Shown here: positions 24,324 through 33,934 of the stretch, piece by piece
How the letters are laid out: each line of letters starts with the position of its first letter
How positions within the stretch are numbered: the first letter of the stretch is position 1
Assembly (NCBI RefSeq): GCF_006438725.1
Contig: NZ_RCZD01000018.1
Location: forward strand, 1 to 64,000
Reading direction: 5' to 3'
DNA from: Ewingella americana
Lineage (GTDB): Bacteria > Pseudomonadota > Gammaproteobacteria > Enterobacterales > Enterobacteriaceae
DNA: 64,000 nucleotides
Notes under the pieces: generated by a model
What the model saw: only the letters and a program-made list of their open reading frames with translations
Databases searched by the model: none
Told to the model about the DNA's origin: nothing
Program-made: the position numbers and the translations under genes

Positions 24324-25694
24324 ATGTCTAACAGCGCATTGAGTGTTGTGATCCTTGCCGCAGGCAAGGGGACACGCATGTACTCCAATCTTCCTAAAGT
24401 TCTCCATCCACTGGCGGGTAAGCCGATGGTTCAGCATGTTATTGATGCTGCGACGCGTCTTGGCGCGAGTAATGTTCATTTGGTGTATGGCCACGGCGGT
24501 GACTTGCTCAAGCAGATGCTGGCAGGCAGCGGGTTAAACTGGGTTTTACAGGCTGAGCAATTGGGAACTGGTCACGCAATGCAGCAGGCAGCGCCGCATT
24601 TTGCCGATGACGAAGATGTACTGATGCTGTACGGCGACGTGCCGCTTATCACCGTCGATACGCTGGAGAAATTACTCAAAGCGAAGCCTGAAGGTGGCAT
24701 TGGATTACTGACCGTTGTGCTGGATAACCCGACCGGTTATGGCCGCATCGTGCGTGAAAACGGCAAGGTCACAGGTATCATCGAACAAAAAGATGCCACT
24801 GCCGATCAGCTGAAAATCAACGAAATTAACACCGGTATTCTGGTGGCCAACGGGGCATCGTTCAAACGCTGGTTGAGTCAGCTCAACAACAATAATGCTC
24901 AGGGTGAATATTACATCACCGACATTATTGCCATGGCCCACGCCGAAGGGCACCAGATTGCTACCGTCCACCCGGCGCGCAATAGCGAAGTGGATGGCGT
25001 AAACAACCGGCTGCAACTTTCCCATCTGGAACGCGTCTATCAGAGCGAACAGGCGGAGCGCCTGCTTCTGGCTGGCGTGATGCTACTGGACCCAGCGCGC
25101 TTCGATCTGCGCGGCGAGCTTTCCCACGGTATCGATGTGCAGATTGACGTCAATGTGATCATGGAAGGCCAGGTTAAGCTTGGCGATCGTGTCAAAATTG
25201 GTGCCGGTTGTGTGCTCAAAAACTGCGTGATTGGCGATGACTGCGAAATCAGCCCGTACAGCGTGTTCGAAAACGCCGTGCTGGAAGCTGACTGCACCGT
25301 TGGCCCGTTTGCCCGCTTACGTCCGGGAACTGAACTGGCGCAGGGCGCGCACGTCGGCAACTTTGTTGAAGTTAAAAAAGCGCGTCTGGGTAGAGGCTCG
25401 AAAGCGGGCCATCTCTCTTACCTGGGCGATGCTGACATCGGCGACAACGTGAATATCGGCGCGGGCACCATTACCTGTAACTATGATGGTGTGAATAAGC
25501 ACAAGACGATTATTGGCAACGATGTTTTCGTCGGTTCTGACACCCAACTGGTGGCGCCGGTGACCGTCGGCCATAATGTGACCATTGCGGCCGGCACCAC
25601 GGTGACCCGTGACGTCCCCGACAATGGCCTGTTGCTGAGCCGTGTACCTCAGGTGCATAAACCTGATTGGCAGCGTCCGCTGAAGAAAAAATAG
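24324..25694 (+). CDS. glmU: Bifunctional N-acetylglucosamine-1-phosphate uridyltransferase / glucosamine-1-phosphate acetyltransferase
   Basis: Makes UDP-GlcNAc for peptidoglycan and LPS. The N-terminal uridyltransferase has LAAGKGTRM at residues 11-19; the C-terminal half is a left-handed beta-helix of hexapeptide repeats carrying the acetyltransferase, with the GTITCNYDG loop. The 456-residue length equals E. coli. The 271 bases upstream hold the atp terminator and repeated GGTTACC-like words but no clear promoter that I can assign. Confidence 0.97.
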   Translation: MSNSALSVVILAAGKGTRMYSNLPKVLHPLAGKPMVQHVIDAATRLGASNVHLVYGHGGDLLKQMLAGSGLNWVLQAEQLGTGHAMQQAAPHFADDEDVLMLYGDVPLITVDTLEKLLKAKPEGGIGLLTVVLDNPTGYGRIVRENGKVTGIIEQKDATADQLKINEINTGILVANGASFKRWLSQLNNNNAQGEYYITDIIAMAHAEGHQIATVHPARNSEVDGVNNRLQLSHLERVYQSEQAERLLLAGVMLLDPARFDLRGELSHGIDVQIDVNVIMEGQVKLGDRVKIGAGCVLKNCVIGDDCEISPYSVFENAVLEADCTVGPFARLRPGTELAQGAHVGNFVEVKKARLGRGSKAGHLSYLGDADIGDNVNIGAGTITCNYDGVNKHKTIIGNDVFVGSDTQLVAPVTVGHNVTIAAGTTVTRDVPDNGLLLSRVPQVHKPDWQRPLKKK

Positions 25695-25711
25695 AAATTT
25701 TGCCGCTACCG

Positions 25712-25745
25712 TTAAATCAGGCGTAGTTCGCTATGCCTGATTTAA
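25712..25745 (+). repeat. Perfect TTCG hairpin in the glmU-glmS spacer
   Basis: A 15-base arm ending GGCGTAG pairs (one G-U) with CTATGCC... around a TTCG tetraloop. No T run follows, so it is more likely an mRNA 3'-end or processing structure than a terminator. Confidence 0.6.
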
Positions 25746-25753
25746 CCTCCGAT

Positions 25754-25888
25754 GTTTTGGTTTGTATTTTCTCCGCGAGAATGCAGACCAAAACATAATA
25801 ATCCCCAACTTCTACCAGGCTCGGGGAACCCGGAAAAAACCGGATATCAATCAGGTCAGGCTTCAAACAAGGTCTGTGAACAGACCTT
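25754..25888 (+). promoter_or_regulatory. glmS leader hairpins
   Basis: A long stem formed by GTTTTGGTTTG... and ...GCAGACCAAAAC spans 25754-25795. A perfect 8-base stem AAGGTCTG-TGAA-CAGACCTT lies at 25869-25888, 17 bases before the glmS ATG. In E. coli this leader is activated by the small RNA GlmZ with Hfq; such a leader fits that scheme, but pairing with a GlmZ homologue cannot be shown here. Confidence 0.4.
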
Positions 25889-25905
25889 AAATAGGAATAA
25901 AACTG

Positions 25906-27735
25906 ATGTGTGGAATTGTTGGCGCAGTAGCGCAACGCGATATAGCTGAGATTCTGTTGGAAGGTTTACGCCGCCTCGAGTACCGAGGTTATGATTCGGC
26001 CGGTCTGGCCGTGATTGATGAACAGGGTAAAATGGGGCGCTTGCGTCGTCTGGGCAAAGTCCAGATGCTGGCTGATGCACTGGATGAACACCCTCTGCAC
26101 GGCGGTACCGGTATTGCTCACACCCGCTGGGCAACGCACGGCGAACCTTCCGAAGCGAATGCTCACCCACATGTATCTGATCACATTGCGATTGTGCATA
26201 ACGGTATTATCGAAAACCACGAACCCTTGCGTGAATTGCTGATCGAACGCGGTTACCGTTTTGATTCCGAAACGGACACCGAAGTCATTGCGCATCTGGT
26301 GCATTGGGAACAACTTCAGGGCGGTACGCTGCTGGAAGTGGTCCAGCGTGTTATCCCGCAACTGCGTGGCGCCTACGGCACGGTGGTGATGGACAGCCGT
26401 GATCCCTCTCTTCTGGTCGCCGCCCGTTCCGGTAGCCCACTGGTGATTGGTCGTGGCGTGGGTGAAAATTTCATCGCTTCCGACCAACTGGCACTTTTGC
26501 CTGTCACCCGTCGTTTCCTGTTCCTGGAAGAAGGCGATGTCGCAGAAGTGAAACGTCGCTCCGTCAGCGTGTATGACAAAAAAGGTCATGCGGTAGAACG
26601 CCAGGAGATCGAATCCAAAGTGCAGTACGACGCCGGTGATAAAGGCGAGTTCCGTCACTACATGCAAAAAGAGATCTACGAACAGCCGCTGGCGATTAAA
26701 AACACGCTGGCGGGGCGTTTCAGTCACGGGCAGGTGGATCTGAGTGAACTTGGCGAGAAAGCTGACGAGATCCTCTCACGCGTTCAACATGTACAGATCA
26801 TCGCATGCGGCACCTCCTATAACTCCGGTATGGTCGCGCGTTATTGGTTCGAATCGCTGGCGGGCATGCCATGTGATGTGGAAATCGCCTCTGAATTCCG
26901 CTATCGCAAATCTGCCGTTCGTCCGGGCAGTCTTATCATCACGCTGTCGCAGTCTGGCGAAACCGCTGATACGCTGGCCGCACTGCGTTTGTCTAAAGAG
27001 CTGGGTTATCTCGGCTCTCTGGCAGTGTGTAACGTTGCCGGCTCTTCGCTGGTGCGTGAATCCGATCTGGCGCTGATGACCAAAGCCGGCACTGAAATCG
27101 GTGTGGCGTCGACCAAAGCGTTTACCACGCAACTGGCCGTTCTGCTGATGCTGGTGGCGCGTATGGGGCGTCTGAAAGGGATGGACGAGAAAGTCGAACA
27201 CGACATCGTTCACGCGCTTCAGGCGTTGCCTGCGCGTATCGAACAGATGCTGTCGCTGGATAAAACCATCGAATCTCTGGCGGAAGGGTTCTCTGACAAG
27301 CATCACGCGCTGTTCCTTGGTCGTGGCGATCAATACCCGATTGCCATGGAAGGTGCGCTGAAGTTGAAAGAGATTTCCTACATTCATGCGGAAGCCTATG
27401 CGGCAGGCGAGCTGAAACACGGCCCGCTGGCATTGATCGACGCCGATATGCCAGTCATCGTGGTGGCACCAAACAACGAACTGCTGGAAAAGCTCAAGTC
27501 GAATATCGAAGAAGTGCGCGCCCGTGGCGGTTTGCTGTATGTTTTCGCCGATCAAGATGCCGGTTTCACCGACAGCGACGGCATGAAGATTATTCAGCTG
27601 CCGCATGTGGAAGAGATCGTTGCCCCGATTTTCTATACCGTGCCGTTACAGCTGTTGTCCTACTATGTGGCGCTGATCAAAGGCACCGACGTAGACCAGC
27701 CACGTAACCTGGCGAAGTCTGTGACGGTAGAATAA
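25906..27735 (+). CDS. glmS: Glutamine--fructose-6-phosphate aminotransferase (isomerizing)
   Basis: Makes glucosamine 6-phosphate, the first step to UDP-GlcNAc. The 609 residues start with the catalytic Cys2 ([12 protein letters not shown]) of the Ntn glutaminase domain; two SIS sugar-isomerase domains follow ([25 protein letters not shown]), ending in the conserved KSVTVE. It follows glmU, the enzyme two steps later in the pathway. Confidence 0.98.
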   Translation: MCGIVGAVAQRDIAEILLEGLRRLEYRGYDSAGLAVIDEQGKMGRLRRLGKVQMLADALDEHPLHGGTGIAHTRWATHGEPSEANAHPHVSDHIAIVHNGIIENHEPLRELLIERGYRFDSETDTEVIAHLVHWEQLQGGTLLEVVQRVIPQLRGAYGTVVMDSRDPSLLVAARSGSPLVIGRGVGENFIASDQLALLPVTRRFLFLEEGDVAEVKRRSVSVYDKKGHAVERQEIESKVQYDAGDKGEFRHYMQKEIYEQPLAIKNTLAGRFSHGQVDLSELGEKADEILSRVQHVQIIACGTSYNSGMVARYWFESLAGMPCDVEIASEFRYRKSAVRPGSLIITLSQSGETADTLAALRLSKELGYLGSLAVCNVAGSSLVRESDLALMTKAGTEIGVASTKAFTTQLAVLLMLVARMGRLKGMDEKVEHDIVHALQALPARIEQMLSLDKTIESLAEGFSDKHHALFLGRGDQYPIAMEGALKLKEISYIHAEAYAAGELKHGPLALIDADMPVIVVAPNNELLEKLKSNIEEVRARGGLLYVFADQDAGFTDSDGMKIIQLPHVEEIVAPIFYTVPLQLLSYYVALIKGTDVDQPRNLAKSVTVE

Positions 27736-27762
27736 GCCCCTTCAGTTCTGTCATATGCCTCT

Positions 27763-27788
27763 AAGCGCCTTTCGTGGGCGCTTTTTTC
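27763..27788 (+). terminator. glmS terminator
   Basis: AGCGCC-N7-GGCGCT hairpin followed by TTTTTTCTTT. Confidence 0.85.
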
Positions 27789-27845
27789 TTTCTGTGTGTT
27801 CGCAACCTGACGTATAGTCCGCCTTTTACGGAGAAACTCTGCGCA

Positions 27846-28577
27846 ATGTTGACCCACCCATCCATTCGAATTAACAAATACATCAGCGATAGCGGCATCT
27901 GCTCTCGCCGCGATGCCGATCGTTATGTCGAACAGGGGACTGTTTTTATTAACGACGTACAGGTCGGATTTGGTGCTCAGGTATTTGTCGGGGATGTGGT
28001 GAAAATGAATGGCCAGCTTATCGGGCCGCGCGATGAAGACGAGTTGGTGCTGATCGCGCTGAATAAACCGGTGGGGATCATTACTACGATGGACGAGCGT
28101 TTGCCGGATAACATCACGGTTCTCATTAACCACAACAAACGCATCTTTCCTGTCGGGCGTTTGGATAAAGACTCGCGGGGGCTGATCTTATTGACCAATC
28201 ACGGCGATCTGTTCAACAAGATACTGCGTGCGGGCAATGGTCACGAAAAAGAGTACGTGGTTACTGTCAATAAGCCGGTAACTGACGAATTTATTCTCGG
28301 CATGAGCGCGGGTGTGCCGATACTGGGTACCGTGACAAAAAAATGCCAAGTGACGAAAGAGTCGGACTTTGTGTTTCGTATCACGCTGGTGCAGGGGCTC
28401 AATCGTCAGATTCGCCGCATGGCTAAGCATTTTGGCTATGAAGTGACCCGGCTTGAACGCATACGCATTATGAACATCAATCTGGACGGGTTGCCGCTGG
28501 GTGAATCACGAGACTTGACCAACGATGAGCTGAGCGAGTTATTTAAACGTATTGAAAATTCAGCGTCCGATGATTAA
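27846..28577 (+). CDS. rluF: 23S rRNA pseudouridine synthase RluF
   Basis: Modifies U2604 of 23S rRNA in E. coli (and U35 of tRNA-Tyr). The S4 RNA-binding domain is at residues 6-50 ([20 protein letters not shown]) and the catalytic Asp is D107 in GRLDKDS. At 243 residues it lacks the long Lys/Arg-rich tail of E. coli RluF (290 residues) and stops after the [15 protein letters not shown] segment. The stop overlaps a 9-base inverted repeat (28571-28602) without a T run. The gene order glmS-rluF is not that of E. coli. Confidence 0.88.
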   Translation: MLTHPSIRINKYISDSGICSRRDADRYVEQGTVFINDVQVGFGAQVFVGDVVKMNGQLIGPRDEDELVLIALNKPVGIITTMDERLPDNITVLINHNKRIFPVGRLDKDSRGLILLTNHGDLFNKILRAGNGHEKEYVVTVNKPVTDEFILGMSAGVPILGTVTKKCQVTKESDFVFRITLVQGLNRQIRRMAKHFGYEVTRLERIRIMNINLDGLPLGESRDLTNDELSELFKRIENSASDD

Positions 28578-28629
28578 CCGGCGAAAAAGCGCAGGTTAAT
28601 CAGTCCGCCTATCGTTTTGACAGATTTTA

Positions 28630-30258
28630 TCACCCATGCCTTTTTTTACTCCTGCCTTCAGTTCTCTCCAGCGTCACCGGAATTTTCCCTGTCCCCATTA
28701 AAAACAGCAACGTCATTACTGTCATGGATAGTAGGCCTGCACGGGTCACTCTTGCGCGCGATCGCTGATAAATCGGGGTGAGCACCGCCAGATCCTGCGG
28801 GGCAGCCCCGCTTTTCACTATCATCGTCTGGAAACCCGCATCACTGAGATAGGGAATGACCGTCAGGTTTTTTACCGTCTGGAAGGTTTGCGGGCTCAGC
28901 GTGGACACTTCGGCGGTAAATTTCTTCATGCTGAAGGTCATCGCGGTCAGCATCACCATACTGACTAACGCGACGCCCAATGCCTGCCCGATATCTCGGG
29001 CCGCCGCCTGAATCCCGCCCGACTGCTGAGCATCTCGTTCCGGTAAGGCGCTGGTGATAAGAAAGGGAGCATTCGCGGCAACCGTGCCCATACTGGCACC
29101 AATTAAACATAGCCCCGACGTCACGATAATCATGTTGAAACTCAGCCCCTCAATGCCGCAGGCTGTGAGGGCCGAGCCGGCGATCCCCAGTAATAAACCA
29201 ACCCGGCATTGCCGTTTTGGATTACGTTGCTGGAAAATTAAAGGCAAACCCATCGAGGAGCCTGCCAGACAGAGGGCAAACGGAATGATCATCAGGCCGG
29301 TATGAACGGCATTCAGCCCCGCCACCACTTGTACAAAACTGACCACCACGAAAATCCCCGAACTGTAGGCGAAGAAAATATACATCGTGAGGTATAAGCC
29401 CGCGCGCACCTGCGGTGTGCGTAAAAAAGATTGCGGGATCATGGCGCTGCCAGAGGCGGTTTCGCGGAATTTTTCCCAGCGCAGCATCACTATCAGAATC
29501 AGCAGACCGCCTGCGACCAGCGCCAAAGCCGGGCTAAAGCCGAAAAGAGTAAAGGGCGGGCTGAACGGGGTTAACAGTCCCCAGGTAGATATCTGCAAAA
29601 TACCAAAGACCACGAAAAACAGACCGAGCGTTGAAAGGATAAAACCAGCAAAATCAAAACCAACACGCCGTTCCGGTTTGGCGGGTGAGGGAATCAAACG
29701 CGAGCAGACCAGTATTACGACCGCCAGCCCGGCCAGAACACCGAAGGCCCAGCGCCAGCCCAATGTATCGAGCAGTAAACCACACAGCACCGGGCCCATC
29801 GCAAAAGAGAAACCGCTGGCGGCGCCAAGCGCACCAAAGGCGATAGCCTGCTGGCGCCCCTGAAAACTGCCGGTAATAATGCCAAATACCGCCGGAATCA
29901 TCAGACTCCCGCCAATGCCTGCCAGGATCCTTGCTGCCCAGATAAAAACGGTTATTGAGGGTGAAAAAACCGCGATAGCTTCAGCCAGAAAATAGAGAAT
30001 GCAGCCAGTGCGGAAGGTTTTACGCCAGCCGATAATCAGCCCCAACATGCCGCCTGCAATCATAAACGTGCCCGCAACCAGCGGATACATGGTGTTTGCG
30101 GTACTGATTTGTGACATTGATGCGCCGAGATCGCGGATAAGTGCGCTGGTGGCGATACTCAGGGTAACGTTATCTGCCGATGCCAGAAACTGAGCCAGGC
30201 ACAGAACCAGAAGGGGGAGGCCAATGGCCTGTCGGTTAAGGCTTATTTTCTCAGCCAT
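28630..30258 (-). CDS. MFS transporter, DHA2-like 14-TM family (copy 1)
   Basis: A 542-residue major facilitator with about 14 hydrophobic segments, a length and layout typical of DHA2 drug:H+ antiporters. The segment GAASGFSFAMGPVLCGLLL resembles antiporter motif C, and GRKTFR-like GWRKTFRTG resembles motif A. It is a clear paralogue of the neighbouring 30370-32040 product over its full length. AGGA lies 8 bases before the ATG. It is the distal gene of the leftward cluster amidohydrolase-MFS-MFS. The substrate is unknown; export of a small molecule is the family expectation. Confidence 0.85.
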   Translation of the reverse strand: MAEKISLNRQAIGLPLLVLCLAQFLASADNVTLSIATSALIRDLGASMSQISTANTMYPLVAGTFMIAGGMLGLIIGWRKTFRTGCILYFLAEAIAVFSPSITVFIWAARILAGIGGSLMIPAVFGIITGSFQGRQQAIAFGALGAASGFSFAMGPVLCGLLLDTLGWRWAFGVLAGLAVVILVCSRLIPSPAKPERRVGFDFAGFILSTLGLFFVVFGILQISTWGLLTPFSPPFTLFGFSPALALVAGGLLILIVMLRWEKFRETASGSAMIPQSFLRTPQVRAGLYLTMYIFFAYSSGIFVVVSFVQVVAGLNAVHTGLMIIPFALCLAGSSMGLPLIFQQRNPKRQCRVGLLLGIAGSALTACGIEGLSFNMIIVTSGLCLIGASMGTVAANAPFLITSALPERDAQQSGGIQAAARDIGQALGVALVSMVMLTAMTFSMKKFTAEVSTLSPQTFQTVKNLTVIPYLSDAGFQTMIVKSGAAPQDLAVLTPIYQRSRARVTRAGLLSMTVMTLLFLMGTGKIPVTLERTEGRSKKRHG

Positions 30259-30285
30259 AGCATTTTTCCTGATGATTTCAGCTAC

Positions 30286-30326
30286 GCAAAAGCGCGCAAC
30301 CTGGCAAACAGGATGCGCGCTAAAAA
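30286..30326 (-). terminator. Hairpin between the two MFS genes
   Basis: AGCGCGCA pairs with TGCGCGCT and, after an A-A mismatch, CCTG with CAGG around GCAAA. On the minus strand it is followed by TTTTGC, so it may partly terminate transcription between the copies. Confidence 0.5.
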
Positions 30327-30369
30327 TATCGGAATAATAATCGATGTGTTATTACCCGCGCTGCAACGA

Positions 30370-32040
30370 TTAATTTTTCTTTTTGCGATCCTCCGCGAGG
30401 TTATCTGACAGTGCAACTTTGGTTCTCGTTGGCAGATTACGTGTGCCGAACAGGAAGAGCACTGTCATGAGTGCGGTGGCAATCATCCCGGCGCGTGTCG
30501 CGTTTAATCTGGAGGTCTGATAAACCTGCGTCAGGGCCGGAACATCTTTTTGCACGATGCCGTGGTCAAGCATCAGGGCAGAGAAGCCAGCGTCACTCAG
30601 GTAAGGGATCACGGTCATTTCAGACACTTTGGTCTGAGTATCCGGGCTTAATGCCGGGTCGCTACGTGCGGCACCCTGAACCCCCATGGTCACTGCCGTC
30701 AGCATCACCATGCCGCATACTGCAACACCGATGGCCTGACCCACATTACGGGATGTCGCCTGTACGCCACCTGATTGCTGTGCATCCCTTGATGGCAATC
30801 CACTGGTCACAATATAGCTGGAATAGGCAGAAACGATACCCATACTCACGCCAATCAAACACATACCCATCGGCACAATGATAGAGAAGCTGGAAGGGCC
30901 GAAACCGAAAATACACAGCACCGAGCCGAGTGTGCCGATCAATAACGCTGACTGACACATGCGTTTCGGATTGGCATTTTTCCACACCACTGGCAGCCCC
31001 AGCGAGAAGATCACCACGCCTAAGGCGAAGGGTAAAATCATCAGGCCGGTCTGAATGCCGTTCAACCCTGCCACGACCTGCACAAAACTGACCGTCACAA
31101 AAATGCCTGAGCCGTAGGCCAGGAAGATAAAGGCTGTCAGATATAAACCGTTGCGAACCTGTGGTGTTGAGAGGAATGACATCGGGATCAGCGCGCTGCC
31201 GACAGAAGCTTCACGATGGCGCTCCCATTTCAGCATCAAAGCCAGCACCACTAAACCAAACAGCACCAGGAACGGCGCAGGGCTTAACCCAAAGAGGGTG
31301 AACGGTGCGGCGAACGGTGTGAGCAACCCCCAGCTGGAGACTTTCAGGAAGCCAAGAATGACGCTGAACAGACCGATGACCGTCAGCACGACGCCCGGCA
31401 AGTCGAAACGCACTTTGCGTTCTGGTTTTGCTGGTGTTGGGATGATGAAAGAACCGACGAAAATCACCACGCACAGGCAGGCGATGGCCGCAAAAGCGTA
31501 ACGCCAGCCAAACTGGTCCACCAGCGTGCCGCAGATAAGCGGACCTGCTGCAAAAGAGACGCCGCTGGCCGCGCCGATGGCGCCGAACGCGACGGCCTGA
31601 TCCCGTCCTTTAAAATTACTGGCGATGAGCCCCAGAACCGATGGGATCATAAAGCTGCCGCCGATACCGGAAAGCAGACGGGCACCGTAGGTGAAAATTT
31701 GCATATTCGGTGAGAAGAACGCGGTCAGCTCGGCGCAAAACAGTAACGCACAACCGATACGGAAGGTTTTCTTCCAGCCAATAATCAGCCCGACCATCCC
31801 GGCTGCGACCATCAGTGAGCCGGCAGCCAGAGAGTACATGGCGTTAGCAATACTGATTAAATCCATCGAGGCATGAAGATCTTTGACCAGCGCGCCCGTG
31901 GCGATACTCAGCGTGGCGTTGTCCCCGGAGGTGGAGAGCTGGGCCAGACAAAGCACCAGTAATGGAAGCCATTTGGCCCATCCTGACACCGAAACGGTGG
32001 AGGACGGCACAGCAAGTGGCTGAGTGGCATGTATTGCCAT
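30370..32040 (-). CDS. MFS transporter, DHA2-like 14-TM family (copy 2)
   Basis: A 556-residue paralogue of the adjacent MFS protein with the same 14-TM plan, motif A-like GWKKTFRIG and motif C-like GAASGVSFAAGPLICG. By eye well over half of the residues agree between the copies, with the periplasmic loop before the last helices (VIPYLSDAGF) also shared. A strong GAGGTAAT ribosome site precedes the ATG. It follows the amidohydrolase gene, from which it is separated by two hairpins. Tandem duplication and later divergence is the likely origin; the substrate is unknown. Confidence 0.85.
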   Translation of the reverse strand: MAIHATQPLAVPSSTVSVSGWAKWLPLLVLCLAQLSTSGDNATLSIATGALVKDLHASMDLISIANAMYSLAAGSLMVAAGMVGLIIGWKKTFRIGCALLFCAELTAFFSPNMQIFTYGARLLSGIGGSFMIPSVLGLIASNFKGRDQAVAFGAIGAASGVSFAAGPLICGTLVDQFGWRYAFAAIACLCVVIFVGSFIIPTPAKPERKVRFDLPGVVLTVIGLFSVILGFLKVSSWGLLTPFAAPFTLFGLSPAPFLVLFGLVVLALMLKWERHREASVGSALIPMSFLSTPQVRNGLYLTAFIFLAYGSGIFVTVSFVQVVAGLNGIQTGLMILPFALGVVIFSLGLPVVWKNANPKRMCQSALLIGTLGSVLCIFGFGPSSFSIIVPMGMCLIGVSMGIVSAYSSYIVTSGLPSRDAQQSGGVQATSRNVGQAIGVAVCGMVMLTAVTMGVQGAARSDPALSPDTQTKVSEMTVIPYLSDAGFSALMLDHGIVQKDVPALTQVYQTSRLNATRAGMIATALMTVLFLFGTRNLPTRTKVALSDNLAEDRKKKN

Positions 32041-32113
32041 AAAAATTACCTCGTCAAAGTTTGCAGAAATAAAATTCTTAAAAAGATTTTGAAAAATGAG
32101 CGGCAGGAAGCCG

Positions 32114-32179
32114 TCCGGCTGTTTCCAGCCGGATAAGCATCTTGTCTAAACGGGAGATCCCTGACCGGTCAGGTCAGGG
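32114..32179 (-). repeat. Two hairpins between amidohydrolase and MFS genes
   Basis: TCCGGCTG-TTTC-CAGCCGGA (32114-32133) and CCCTGACC-GGTCA-GGTCAGGG (32159-32179). Neither has a T run on the minus strand, so they look like intercistronic mRNA structures, allowing an operon with differential expression. Confidence 0.5.
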
Positions 32180-32192
32180 GTTCAGGCTCAGG

Positions 32193-33842
32193 TTATCGGG
32201 AAAGAGGCTGAACTTTACCGCCAAGTACCGTGCCCCAGACCTGAATGTCTTTCAGGCGCATTGGCTCAACGGTCAGTGGGTTTTCTTCCAGAATGGTGAA
32301 ATCGGCCAACTTGCCGCACTCAATGCTGCCAATCAGATGATCGAGCTTCATGGTGTACGCGGCGCCGACGGTCATGGCATGCAGGGCTTCTTCAACGCTG
32401 ATTTTTTCGCGCTCGCCCAACACGCGGCCTGAGGCGGTAACACGGTTCACGGCGCACCAGCCGGTAAACAGTGGGTTGATTGGCGTAATGCCGCAGTCAC
32501 TGTGGAAAGCAAACGGAATTCCATGGCGAACGGCGCTGCCGCAGGCATTCATGCGGTTGGCACGTTCCGGCCCCATGGTTTTACTGTAATGTTGATCACC
32601 CCAGTAGTAGATGTGGTTACTGAAGAAGTTAACGCACATGCCGAGGCTTTTGATGCGTTTGAACTGATCTTCGCGCAGCATCTGCGCATGCTGCATAGTG
32701 GCGCGATGATTCGCTGCCGGAATGCGGTTCAGGGTTTTCTCTACCGCCTGGATAAAGGCTTCTGAGGCTTCGTCGCCGTTACAGTGGCAGTGGATCTGAT
32801 AACCGCGTTTCATGATTTCGTACACCTGATTTTCAACTTCGGCAGGTGTCGCATTCCAGGCACCATTCTTCTGGGTTTTGAAATAACCCGGTGCCAGCAT
32901 CCGGCCGGACCCCCCCTGAATCGAGCCATCGAGGAAGATTTTCATCGGGCCGAAAATCATTTTGTCGTGACCGTGCTTCATCACATCGACCGCGAACTCC
33001 ACGGCTTCAATAAAAGGCTTTTTCACAAACGGAGGGCCGTAAGCCACCAGCAGGCGGATTGGAAATTCTTCGGCGCGGGTCATACGGATGTAGTTGGCGG
33101 CCAGTTCAGGGTTATCAAAGTCGGTTAAGCCCATATCTGCCGCTGAAGTACAGCCTGCGCGGAAAGCTTCCTGACCAAAATTGCGGATGGCTTGTTCGGT
33201 AGTCAGTGCGTCCCAGAAACCGTACTTTTGCAGTACCGGCCCCATGGCAGCAAATTCCACCAGTTCGCCGTGCAGCGAACCATCTTCGTTTTTAACAATG
33301 CCTTCGATTTTGCTGTCAGCATGAATACCGCAATCGGCCAGCGCCGCCGTATTGGCGCCCATCAGGTGGATGCTCATATGAATCACGGCCACCGGACGGG
33401 TGGTAGAAACGCGGTCCAGATGTTGGCGGCCAAGCTTCTCGCTGCCGAAGTAGATAGGGTCGACGCCCCAGGCAATCAGCGGCGCGTCCGGGTCAGTCAT
33501 GGTTTTTTCGACTTTCTGCAGCGCTTCAACCACTTCATCAAATGAACGGCAGCCTTTCCAGACTTTACCGGTGTGATCCGGGCGGTCGTAAAAACCGACA
33601 TAAGGGAATTGCCACATGCCGCCGCCGGTGGCGTGCGAGTGGGCTTCAATCAGGCCTGGAATAATGACTTTGTCGGCAAAGGTGTTATCAACGACACAAT
33701 CGCCCCATTCTTTAAGCTCATCCAGTGAACCAACACCCAGGATCCGTCCGTCTTTGACTGCCACATGGCTGGCTTCCGGCTGGGAAGGGCACATAGTGAT
33801 GATTTTCCGGGCTGAATAAATCACAGTAGTTTGAGCAGACAT
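32193..33842 (-). CDS. YtcJ-type metal-dependent amidohydrolase
   Basis: A 549-residue amidohydrolase-superfamily enzyme of the YtcJ / N-substituted formamide deformylase type. The N-terminal metal site HSH is at residues 68-70 (PGLIEAHSHATGGG); further metal ligands are likely in IHCHCNGDEA and FHSDCGITPINP, and the C-terminal beta-sandwich strand LADFTILEENP is typical. The ATG at 33842 has GAGG 7 bases upstream. There is no signal peptide, so it acts in the cytoplasm. It heads a leftward cluster with two MFS genes and faces a MocR-type regulator. The substrate, probably an amide, formamide or related ring, is not shown. Confidence 0.85.
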   Translation of the reverse strand: MSAQTTVIYSARKIITMCPSQPEASHVAVKDGRILGVGSLDELKEWGDCVVDNTFADKVIIPGLIEAHSHATGGGMWQFPYVGFYDRPDHTGKVWKGCRSFDEVVEALQKVEKTMTDPDAPLIAWGVDPIYFGSEKLGRQHLDRVSTTRPVAVIHMSIHLMGANTAALADCGIHADSKIEGIVKNEDGSLHGELVEFAAMGPVLQKYGFWDALTTEQAIRNFGQEAFRAGCTSAADMGLTDFDNPELAANYIRMTRAEEFPIRLLVAYGPPFVKKPFIEAVEFAVDVMKHGHDKMIFGPMKIFLDGSIQGGSGRMLAPGYFKTQKNGAWNATPAEVENQVYEIMKRGYQIHCHCNGDEASEAFIQAVEKTLNRIPAANHRATMQHAQMLREDQFKRIKSLGMCVNFFSNHIYYWGDQHYSKTMGPERANRMNACGSAVRHGIPFAFHSDCGITPINPLFTGWCAVNRVTASGRVLGEREKISVEEALHAMTVGAAYTMKLDHLIGSIECGKLADFTILEENPLTVEPMRLKDIQVWGTVLGGKVQPLSR

Positions 33843-33934
33843 AAATAATCCTCGTAGAGATTTAATTTCCCTGGCTCGCCTGATGCGCTGCCAGCGGATT
33901 TGTATGATTGGCGCTATGCTATTCCTGATATTGG

